From Streptomyces sp. LUP47B (GTDB lineage: Bacteria > Actinomycetota > Actinomycetes > Streptomycetales > Streptomycetaceae), in contig NZ_MJAH01000007.1 in assembly GCF_001746295.1 (NCBI RefSeq), positions 124,001 through 188,000 of the forward strand: a stretch of DNA of 64,000 bases, in the 5' to 3' direction. Positions 24,609 through 31,542 of this stretch are shown piece by piece. Each line of letters begins with the position of its first letter. The first letter of the stretch is position 1. The notes under the pieces are model-generated. The model did not search any database and had not been told where the DNA came from. It worked only from the letters and a program-made list of their open reading frames with translations. The position numbers and the translations under genes were made by a program.

Positions 24609-26528
24609 TCAGCCCTTGTCGAACTCGGCGTCGATCACATCGTCGTCGCCCCCGGCGCCGCCCGGCGCGGCTCCTCCGCCGGGACCGGATCCGTCCGGTG
24701 AGCCGGCGCCCGCCGGACCGCCCGCGGCAGCTCCCGCCTGGTGGGCCGCGAGCGCCGCGAAGACCTGCTGGAGTTCGGACGTCAGCGGTCGGGCCTTGTC
24801 CGCCCCGACCTCGTTCTTGACCGCGTCCCGGGCCTCCGCCACCAGCATCTCGGCGCGGGCCTTCTCGTGCGCGGGCGCGGCGTCGCCGAGCTCACCGAGG
24901 CGCTTTTCGACCTGGTAGGCGATGGCGTCCAGTTCGTTGCGGGCGTCGACCGCCTCGCGCAGGGCCTGGTCCTCGCCGCGGTTGCGCTCGGCCTCCTGGA
25001 CCATCCGCTCGACCTCGGTGCGGTCGAGGTTGGAGCTCTCGCTGATGGTGATGCCCTGCTCCTTGCCGGTGTCCTTGTCCCGCGCGGTGACATTCAGGAT
25101 GCCGTTGGCGTCGATGTCGAAGATGACCTCGATCTGCGGCTCACCGCGCGGCGCGGGGCGGATGTCGGTGAGCTGGAAGCGACCCAGGACCCGGTTGTCG
25201 GCGGCCCTCTCCCGCTCGCCCTGCAGGACGACGACGTCGACGGCGGGCTGGTTGTCCTCGGCGGTGGAGAAGGTCTCGGAGCGGCGCACCGGGATCGTGG
25301 TGTTCCGCTCGATGATCTTCGTCATCACACCGCCGCGTGTCTCCACGCCCAGCGACAGCGGGGTGACATCGAGGAGCAGGACGTCCTTGACCTCGCCCTT
25401 GAGGACCCCGGCCTGGATCGCGGCGCCCATCGCCACGACCTCGTCGGGGTTGACGCTCATGTTGGGTTCCTTGCCGCCGGTCAGCCTCCGCACCAGGGCC
25501 TGGACGGCGGGGATGCGGGTGGAGCCGCCGACGAGGATGACCTCGTCGATGTCGTTGTCACTGACCTTGGCATCGCCCATGGCCTGCCGCACCGGGCCCA
25601 GACAGCGCTCCACCAGGTCGCTGGTGATCTGCTCGAACGTGGATCGCATGATCGTCGTGGTCAGATGCTTGGGCCCGGAGGCGTCGGCGGTGATGAACGG
25701 CAGGCTGACCTGCGTCTGGGTCACCGAACTGAGCTCAGTCTTGGCCTTCTCGGCCGCCTCGAACAGACGTTGCAGCGCCTGCGGGTCCTGGCGCAGGTCG
25801 ATACCGTTCTCCTTCTGGAAGCCGTCGGCCAGCTGGTCGACCAGCCGGCGGTCGAAGTCGTCACCGCCCAGATGGCTGTCACCCGCCGTGGACCGTACCT
25901 CCACCACGCCGTCGCCGACGTCGAGGATGCTGACGTCGAAGGTTCCGCCGCCCAGGTCGAACACGAGCACCGTCTCGTGCTCCTTCTTGTCCATGCCGTA
26001 GGCGAGGGCGGCCGCGGTCGGCTCGTTGATGATCCGCAGCACCTCCAGGCCGGCGATGCGTCCGGCGTCCTTGGTGGCGGTGCGCTGGGCGTCGTTGAAG
26101 TAGGCGGGTACGGTGATGACCGCCTCCGTGACCCGCTCTCCCAGCTGCTTGGAGGCGTCGTCGGCGAGCTTGCGCAGCACCTGCGCGCTGATCTCCTCCG
26201 GCGCGTAGAGCTTGTCGCGCACCTTGAAGCGGGCTGCCCCGCCGTCTCCTTCGACCACGTCGTACGCGACGGCCCTGGCCTCTTCGGAGATCTCGTCGAA
26301 GTGCCGGCCGATGAAGCGCTTGGCCGAGTAGATGGTGCCCTTGGGGTTGAGGATCGCCTGCCGTCGGGCCAGCTGGCCCACCAGGCGCTCGCCGGTGTCG
26401 GTGAAGGCCACCACGGACGGCGTCGTGCGGTTGCCCTCGCTGTTGGGTATGACCGTCGGCTCGCCGCCCTCCCAGACGGCGATCACCGAGTTCGTGGTGC
26501 CCAGGTCGATGCCTACTGCTTTGGCCAT
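24609..26528 (-). CDS. dnaK: Chaperone DnaK (Hsp70)
   Basis: A 639-residue Hsp70. The ATPase domain (1-385) has the three signatures GIDLGTTNSVIAVWEGG, VFDLGGGTFDVSILDVGDG and VILVGGSTRIPAVQALV. The linker contains VLLLDVTPLSLGVET. The substrate-binding domain (about 390-510) and helical lid follow, and the tail is Gly/Ala/Pro-rich with an acidic end DDDVIDAEFDKG. The ATG has AAGGAG 6 nt upstream. It leads the chaperone block after the stress-protein gene, with a perfect hairpin in the 66-bp gap. No HAIR or CIRCE element was found near it, so control differs from the usual HspR-regulated dnaK operon of Streptomyces, of which this is probably a second copy. Confidence 0.96.
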   Translation of the reverse strand: MAKAVGIDLGTTNSVIAVWEGGEPTVIPNSEGNRTTPSVVAFTDTGERLVGQLARRQAILNPKGTIYSAKRFIGRHFDEISEEARAVAYDVVEGDGGAARFKVRDKLYAPEEISAQVLRKLADDASKQLGERVTEAVITVPAYFNDAQRTATKDAGRIAGLEVLRIINEPTAAALAYGMDKKEHETVLVFDLGGGTFDVSILDVGDGVVEVRSTAGDSHLGGDDFDRRLVDQLADGFQKENGIDLRQDPQALQRLFEAAEKAKTELSSVTQTQVSLPFITADASGPKHLTTTIMRSTFEQITSDLVERCLGPVRQAMGDAKVSDNDIDEVILVGGSTRIPAVQALVRRLTGGKEPNMSVNPDEVVAMGAAIQAGVLKGEVKDVLLLDVTPLSLGVETRGGVMTKIIERNTTIPVRRSETFSTAEDNQPAVDVVVLQGERERAADNRVLGRFQLTDIRPAPRGEPQIEVIFDIDANGILNVTARDKDTGKEQGITISESSNLDRTEVERMVQEAERNRGEDQALREAVDARNELDAIAYQVEKRLGELGDAAPAHEKARAEMLVAEARDAVKNEVGADKARPLTSELQQVFAALAAHQAGAAAGGPAGAGSPDGSGPGGGAAPGGAGGDDDVIDAEFDKG

Positions 26529-26543
26529 GAGGAACTCCTTCCG

Positions 26544-26583
26544 CGACGGGCGCCCCCGTTTCCGCTCGGAGCCGCGCCCGTCG
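26544..26583 (-). promoter_or_regulatory. Intercistronic hairpin before dnaK
   Basis: CGACGGGCGC (26544-26553) and GCGCCCGTCG (26574-26583) form a perfect 10-bp stem with a 20-nt loop. It lies between the stress-protein stop and the dnaK Shine-Dalgarno (26535-26540), with its foot about 4 nt from it. It may act as attenuator, processing or stability element, or temperature-sensitive structure. Confidence 0.55.
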
Positions 26584-26594
26584 TCCGCAATCGC

Positions 26595-27125
26595 TCAAGT
26601 GACGGCGGGGCCGCTCCGCGGGCGGCTGGCCTTCCATGCCCCGCTGCTGGTACCGGTACCGGATGTCCCGCTGGGCAGCTCGGCCAGCAGCCGCACCGCC
26701 TCGTCGGCGACCGCGTCGTCGGCGACGACGTCGTACCGGCCGGGCTGCATGAAGCTCACCGAGGCGAAGTCCCGGCGGCCACGCTGGGCCGCGTGCACCA
26801 GCAGGCCGAGCAGCGCGCCGACGAGTGCTCCGAAAACCAGCCCGTACAAGGCGAGGAGCAGCCCCGACACGACCGGGTCCAGCCAGTTCAGCAGCCCGAA
26901 GATCCATCCGATCAGTGCGCCGGGCAGGGCGCCGCTCGCCGCGCCGTGCAGGGCGGCCCCGCCAAGTCCCATGCGGCCGGTCACCTGCTCGACCAGGCGC
27001 ACGTCCTGCCCGACGATGGCCACCCTCTCGACGGGAAAACCCCGATCGGACAGGTGATCGACGCCGCGTTCCGCTTCCTGGTAGGTCGGGTACGAGGCGA
27101 TGGTCCTACGAGCCTGCTCGTTCAT
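26595..27125 (-). CDS. General stress protein (GSP17M-like) with membrane-type helices
   Basis: A 176-residue protein. The N-terminal domain (about 8-50) begins TIASYPTYQEAERGVDHLSD and continues FPVERVAIVGQDVRLVEQVTGR, the pattern of general stress protein 17M-like domains. A Gly/Ala-rich hydrophobic region (about 52-112, with GALPGALIGWIFGLLNWLD) likely inserts in the membrane as two hairpin helices. The C-terminal part contains DFASVSFMQPGRYDVVADDAV. The ATG follows AAGGACTGGCTG. It is the first gene of the chaperone operon, 66 bp before dnaK, and so probably marks where the operon promoter lies. Confidence 0.8.
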   Translation of the reverse strand: MNEQARRTIASYPTYQEAERGVDHLSDRGFPVERVAIVGQDVRLVEQVTGRMGLGGAALHGAASGALPGALIGWIFGLLNWLDPVVSGLLLALYGLVFGALVGALLGLLVHAAQRGRRDFASVSFMQPGRYDVVADDAVADEAVRLLAELPSGTSGTGTSSGAWKASRPRSGPAVT

Positions 27126-27374
27126 CAGCCAGTCCTTTCCGCCACGGTCGCCGATGCGTCGGCGATCCCTGACGAGCCCAGCGTGGCAACACAGCAGCGC
27201 GCTCCGCCTGCACCCGGCAGGTCAGAAATCGGCGTACTCGGTCGGTCCATGAGAACAAGGCAAATATCCAGACAAGCCGGATGGCATCGCCGAGGCCGGG
27301 TACTCAGGGTTCGCCCAGGCATGGATCCCACGATTCGCTTGATCGCCTCCGATGACCAGAGAACGGAGTGATCT
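27126..27374. promoter_or_regulatory. Divergent control region of the chaperone operon and the PucR-like gene
   Basis: A 249-bp gap between divergent starts that must hold both promoters. A GGGTAC element on the plus strand (about 27299-27304) resembles a SigB-type -10, but no GTTT -35 is well spaced. No HAIR repeat is present. On the minus strand no convincing -35/-10 pair was found, so an alternative sigma factor is possible. Confidence 0.4.
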
Positions 27375-29135
27375 ATGGCCTGCCGTCCGTCACAGAGGCT
27401 GTCTCCTCATGTCCCCGACCAGGACGTGACCCGCCACCCGGGCGACACCGCGGGCACCGAACGGCACGACGCCCGTCCGCTCGCGGCGCTGGACCCCCAC
27501 GGGCTGCTGGTGCTGTCCCACGCCCTGTTCACCTGCGCGGAACAGAGGGAGATCGTGCGGTTGGCCATGCGGCAGGTCAGTGTCCTTGGCCCCTACCGCG
27601 CCGAGGTCGGATACCTCGCAACGGATGACGGCTTGTCCCGCGTTGCAGGCCACGACGCGGAAGCGTCAACGATCGACGACGCACAGATGACGGAGCTGGG
27701 CGAGGCCGACGGCTCCGTATCCCTTCCGGAGCGGCCCTGGACCTGGGCGTTCGGCCTGCGCGGGGCCGGCGGTCTGCTGGGCTACATCGTCGTCTCCTCC
27801 CACTGCGGGCCCGATGAGCAGGGACACTTCCTCCTCTCGAGCCTCGTGGGACTCACATCGGCGGCCCTGTCACTGGCGGCCACGGGCGCCTCGCAACACG
27901 AGAGCGCCGGCGAACTGAGCCGGCTCCGCACCGAACGGGACACCGCACTGCGGCGCCTGGACACCATGCGCTCCAAGCTGCGCTTGCAGAGGACCGTGCA
28001 CGAGACTCTCGCCCGTGTCGCCTCCCGAGGTGGGGGCGAGCACGCCATCACCCAAGCGCTGTACGAGCTCACGGGGTTGTCGGCGCTCGTCGAGGACCGG
28101 TTCGGCAATCTGAGGTGCTGGGCCGGTCCCAACCGGCCCGAGCCCTATCCGGTGCGGTCCTCGACCCATCAGGAGGAGATGCTGCGGCAGGTCACGCGCG
28201 AGGCGGGCCCGGTCAGGTTCAAGGACCGGCTGATCGCCCTGGCCCGGCCGCGCGGTGACCTCCTTGGCGTACTAGCCCTCCAGGACCCCGGGGCGACGGC
28301 CGACGAGCACACCATGTTCGCCTTGGATCACGCCCAGCGCTCGCTCGCCCAGGAGCTCATGCACATGCGCGAGCTCACCGAGGTCGAGCTGCGGCTGCGC
28401 CGCCAGTTGATCGACGACCTGCTGGAGGGCACCGACGAGACAAGCGCCTACGCCCGGGCCGAAGCCGTCGGCCACGACCTGCAACGTACCCATTACGTGG
28501 TGGTGGTGCACTGGCCGGGCAACGGCGCCGACGACTCCTTCACCCGTGCCGTCGAACAGGCGACAGCCACCACGGCGACCCGTCCGCTGATCACCCGTCG
28601 CGGCGACCGGGTGGTCCTGCTGACCGAAGCGAGGCCCGACGACGACGCCGTGCACGCGGCGCTGGCCCATGAGCTGGGGACGCCCGAGGGAGCGATCGGG
28701 GTGAGCACCCGCTGCGACTCCCCGGACAGCGTTCCGCGCTGCTACCAGGAGGCACTGAGAGCCCTGAAGGTGCGGCAGAACTCCCGCCAGCGCAGCGGAA
28801 CCACCTTCTTCGAAGACCTCGGGCTGTACCGGATCCTGGGGCCCGGCAACGATCTCCGGGAACTTGAGGGCTTCGTGCGAGAGTGGCTCGGCCCCCTGAT
28901 CGACTACGACGCACGGCACGACACGGAGCTGGTGGAGACGCTCTCGCGCTACTTCGACTGCGGAGGCAACTACGACGATGCGGCCGCCGCGCTGATGGTG
29001 CACCGCAGCACCCTGCGCTACCGGCTGCAGCGCATCCGTGAGATCAGCGACCGCGACCTGGCGGATGTGGACACCCGGCTCAATCTGCAAGTGGCTACGC
29101 GGGTCTGGAAGATCATCCTGAGTGGGCGGCGCTGA
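27375..29135 (+). CDS. PucR/CdaR-type transcriptional regulator with GAF-like sensor
   Basis: A 586-residue regulator. An N-terminal sensory part (about 40-175) may be PAS/GAF-like (LDPHGLLVLSHALFTCAEQR). A coiled linker lies at about 180-205, and a second sensor region (210-330) includes LYELTGLSALVEDRFGNLRC. A GGDEF-like CdaR region (about 345-470) follows. The C-terminal PucR helix-turn-helix (about 525-585) reads YFDCGGNYDDAAAALMVHRS and TLRYRLQRIREISDRDL. Such proteins are activators responding to small molecules. It has GGAG 6 nt before the ATG and is divergent from the chaperone operon and convergent with the USP gene, so it is a candidate local regulator. Confidence 0.82.
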   Translation: MACRPSQRLSPHVPDQDVTRHPGDTAGTERHDARPLAALDPHGLLVLSHALFTCAEQREIVRLAMRQVSVLGPYRAEVGYLATDDGLSRVAGHDAEASTIDDAQMTELGEADGSVSLPERPWTWAFGLRGAGGLLGYIVVSSHCGPDEQGHFLLSSLVGLTSAALSLAATGASQHESAGELSRLRTERDTALRRLDTMRSKLRLQRTVHETLARVASRGGGEHAITQALYELTGLSALVEDRFGNLRCWAGPNRPEPYPVRSSTHQEEMLRQVTREAGPVRFKDRLIALARPRGDLLGVLALQDPGATADEHTMFALDHAQRSLAQELMHMRELTEVELRLRRQLIDDLLEGTDETSAYARAEAVGHDLQRTHYVVVVHWPGNGADDSFTRAVEQATATTATRPLITRRGDRVVLLTEARPDDDAVHAALAHELGTPEGAIGVSTRCDSPDSVPRCYQEALRALKVRQNSRQRSGTTFFEDLGLYRILGPGNDLRELEGFVREWLGPLIDYDARHDTELVETLSRYFDCGGNYDDAAAALMVHRSTLRYRLQRIREISDRDLADVDTRLNLQVATRVWKIILSGRR

Positions 29136-29201
29136 ATTGGTGCCCACACTGTTGGTGCCCAGCGTCTGCGGCGGCAGACAGGGACCATCAGGGCGATCCT
29201 G

Positions 29202-29226
29202 AACAGGGCCGGTGCGGCGGCCTGTT
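29202..29226. terminator. Hairpin between convergent genes
   Basis: AACAGG (29202-29207) pairs with CCTGTT (29221-29226), extended by CCG/CGG through a single-base bulge. It lies 10 nt beyond the USP stop and 66 nt beyond the regulator stop. A direct repeat TTGGTGCCCA (29137-29146 and 29152-29161) precedes it. Confidence 0.45.
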
Positions 29227-29236
29227 GTGGCCGGGC

Positions 29237-30100
29237 TCAGCCATGAGGGACGACGGCGACCGGGCAGCGCCCGTGATGGATGGCAGCGTGGGTCACGTGG
29301 CCCAGATGGGGTGTCATGTCATGCCGGTGTGTGCGCCGGCCGACGACGAGCAGCGCGGCGCCCTCGGCAGCGTGTACGACGGCCTTCGCGGGAGTCTCGA
29401 GCCGGATGGCGTGGGCCGCGTCCACCTGCGGGTACTTCTCGCGCCAGCGGTGGATGGCCTTGCTCAGCTCCTGCTGTGCGTCCCGTGTCATCTCTTCGGT
29501 GACGGCGTGGTCCACGCCCCAGGGCACGCGCGCGTGCAGCGGCACGCTCCGGCCGTGCACGGCCAGCAGCGGAACCTCTCTGACCGCGGCGGTGTGGAAG
29601 GCGAAGTCGAGCAGTTCGTCGCTGGATCCGTGGAGTTTCAATGCCACGACCACACGGCTCGCCGGCGTCGGCTCCAGGGTCCCGTATCCGGTGCGGACGA
29701 GAACCACCGGCCGCTCCGTCCGGGCCACGACCGGCATGCTGACGTCACCCAGGAAGTAGCTTCCCACGGAGTCCAGCCCCCGTGAGCCGAGCACGATCAG
29801 CTCGGATTCCGACCCCGCCTGGAGCAGAGCCTTCCGTGCGTCGTCGGCCACCAGGCTCCCGATGATGGTCAGACCCGGGTGACTGGATTCCAGTTCCGCG
29901 CGCGCGGTGTGGACGAAGCGCTTCGCCCAGTAGTTCTGATCGACTTCCGCGGGGACGCGGGCCGGTTCCGGCGCCAGCAGTGGCCACGCGTGCAGGAGGC
30001 GCAGCGCGAGTTTGCGTTTGTCGGCCTCGTCGGCGGCCCAGCGGGCGGCGGCGAGGCTCTCGGGTGAGCCGTCAAGGCCCACGGTGATGACTGGCTGCAT
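29237..30100 (-). CDS. Tandem-domain universal stress protein
   Basis: A 287-residue protein with two UspA domains. The first begins VITVGLDGSPESLAAARWAA and ends in ELIVLGSRGLDSVGSYFLGD, then MPVVARTERPVVLVR. The second begins ASRVVVALKLHGSSDELLDF and ends ALLVVGRRTHRHD, then CPVAVVPHG. The G-x2-G-x9-G(S/T) ATP loop is only partly kept in the first domain (LGSRGLDSVGSYFLG). Tandem USPs are abundant in actinobacterial hypoxia and dormancy regulons. GGAGG lies 8 nt before the ATG. It is divergent from a broken USP copy 211 bp away. Confidence 0.92.
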   Translation of the reverse strand: MQPVITVGLDGSPESLAAARWAADEADKRKLALRLLHAWPLLAPEPARVPAEVDQNYWAKRFVHTARAELESSHPGLTIIGSLVADDARKALLQAGSESELIVLGSRGLDSVGSYFLGDVSMPVVARTERPVVLVRTGYGTLEPTPASRVVVALKLHGSSDELLDFAFHTAAVREVPLLAVHGRSVPLHARVPWGVDHAVTEEMTRDAQQELSKAIHRWREKYPQVDAAHAIRLETPAKAVVHAAEGAALLVVGRRTHRHDMTPHLGHVTHAAIHHGRCPVAVVPHG

Positions 30101-30311
30101 GGCGGCGGCCTCCGTCTCGTACGAAACTGGATACGACGGTGGGTGACGGTGAACGAGTCCGATGGCGTACATGCTCCGGACGTCGCCGACATGCCGAGCG
30201 CGATGCTTCTCTACTACGAGGAGTACCCCAATATCCTCCCCGGCGCATGTGGGGCCGTAGAGGGGAGGGAGGGCAGGCACGTTGCACCCGCCACGAGAGG
30301 AGACGGGTGCG

Positions 30312-30560
30312 GTGGCGATTCCCTTGGTGGTCGGCATCGACGGATCCGAATCGAGCTTGGAGGCGGTGGACTTGGCCGCCGTCGAGCCGGCCCGGCACGA
30401 GAAGCGAAGGTATCGCGATGCCCGGGCGAGTCCCCAGGTGCCCGGCGCGCCGAGCGTTGCTGGACGCGGCGTCGGCTGACCTGCTGGTCGTCGGCGCACG
30501 CAGGAGACAGGGGCACCCGGACCGGCGGGGCCGCAGCCTGCGGGGCTGGATCCCCTTGGC
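30312..30560 (+). pseudogene. Degenerate universal stress protein gene
   Basis: A GTG start with an upstream GAGGAG opens a frame reading VVGIDGSESSLEAVDLAAVE, a typical USP N-terminus. After about 30 residues the similarity ends and the frame stops at 30479. In another frame (about 30450-30560) the USP C-terminal phrase ALLDAASADLLVVGARRRQGH appears. The roughly 80 residues normally between these parts are missing, and the frames disagree. This is best read as a USP gene broken by an internal deletion and frameshift. Confidence 0.65.
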
Positions 30561-30591
30561 TACCGGTGGACGGGGACCGAAAGCCGGCCCG

Positions 30592-30611
30592 ACAGGGATC
30601 TTCGGCCCTGT
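30592..30611. promoter_or_regulatory. Inverted repeat upstream of the Rv1733c-like gene
   Basis: ACAGGG (30592-30597) and CCCTGT (30606-30611) form a perfect inverted repeat with an 8-bp spacer, ending 72 bp before the ATG. The distance suits a regulator site, for example a response regulator, but no factor can be named. Confidence 0.35.
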
Positions 30612-30683
30612 GCCCCGATCCCGCTGCCGTTCGAGGTGGAACAGGTGGCGGGCGACGGCCGGCGAATTGTCGGAAGGCGGGTC

Positions 30684-31286
30684 ATGAGCACACAAGGTTC
30701 GCCGTACACACCCGGTCCGCCGCCGAGGCGCGGCGATCACGCGGCCAAGCGCGGGAACTCCCTGAGGCGTACGTCCGACACGTTCGAGTGCTGGATGCGC
30801 CGTGTCCTGATGGTCATTCTCGTCCTCGGGCTGCCGGCAGCCGCCGTCAGCGCGGGACTGACAGCGTACGAAGCGTCGATGCACACGGTGCGGACCCAGA
30901 CAGCGGAACGGCACCAGGTCACCGCCCGGTTGACGTCGACCGCCGGGGGTGGCGACTGGGCAAAGCGACCGGCGCCGGTTCGCTGGACCGACATCGACGG
31001 TGTCGTGCGGACGGGAACAGCCTTGGTGAAGCCGGGAACGCCCAAGGGCTCCACCGTACGTGTGTGGGTGACCCGCGACGGTAAGGTCGCCCGTCCGCCG
31101 GCGACCACGTTCAACGCGAAGACCAGTGGCTGGCTGGTGGGCGGCATGGCGGCGTTCGGTGTGGGCGCCGGATCCTACGCGGTCGGGGCGGGCGTGCGCC
31201 TACTCCTCGACCGGAGAAGGTACGCGCAATGGGACGCCGAATGGGGTCTGGTGGAACCCCGGTGGTCTGCGCGTTTCCGTCCTTGA
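30684..31286 (+). CDS. Rv1733c-like two-helix membrane protein
   Basis: A 200-residue protein. A cytosolic basic N-terminus (about 1-38) is followed by a helix at about 39-62 (VLMVILVLGLPAAAVSAGLT). The extracytoplasmic loop contains APVRWTDIDGVVRTGTALV and STVRVWVTRDGKVARPP. A second helix (about 144-168) and the tail WDAEWGLVEPRWSARF complete it. This order and the tail match the mycobacterial Rv1733c family, whose M. tuberculosis member belongs to the DosR dormancy regulon; its function is unknown. The ATG at 30684 follows GGAAGGCGGGTC. It neighbours USP genes, as in other actinobacterial dormancy regions. Confidence 0.8.
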   Translation: MSTQGSPYTPGPPPRRGDHAAKRGNSLRRTSDTFECWMRRVLMVILVLGLPAAAVSAGLTAYEASMHTVRTQTAERHQVTARLTSTAGGGDWAKRPAPVRWTDIDGVVRTGTALVKPGTPKGSTVRVWVTRDGKVARPPATTFNAKTSGWLVGGMAAFGVGAGSYAVGAGVRLLLDRRRYAQWDAEWGLVEPRWSARFRP

Positions 31287-31542
31287 CGGGTCTGTACGAA
31301 GTCGATGGCCATGTCCTACCGGGGCGTCCAGGTGGCGTCGGGGCTCGCGTCGGCACTGCTGGAGGTGTCCGTACCGCTTCGGCGGGCGCGGTTGGCAGAG
31401 ACATATGTAATCAACCAACTCAGCCATCAGACGACGATCGCTGCGAAGGCCTTGCGCTGCCGACGTTCCACGCCACCCATCTCGTGGTCCGCGAGAGCAC
31501 GGCCCCGCCGAAGGGCTGAGCCCCGCCCGAGAGGCAGCTACC
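31287..31542. other. Convergent gap between island and sugar module
   Basis: A 256-bp region between convergent genes. A short plus-strand frame from 31305 has no ribosome binding site or family resemblance. Small GC stems such as GGGCTGAGCCC near 31513 may assist termination. Nothing else was seen. Confidence 0.4.

Noticed and set aside
27296..27304. SigB-type promoter (GGGTAC) for the PucR-like gene
   Set aside because: No GTTT-like -35 is correctly spaced, so the hexamer alone is not enough.
24741..27371. Long open frame antisense to dnaK and the stress-protein gene
   Set aside because: It spans two real genes on the other strand and has no ribosome binding site or recognised motifs.
26529..27374. 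HAIR (HspR) or CIRCE (HrcA) element for the chaperone operon
   Set aside because: Only an isolated CTCAAGTGA half-like string was found near 26593, inside a gene end. No inverted repeat of either type exists.
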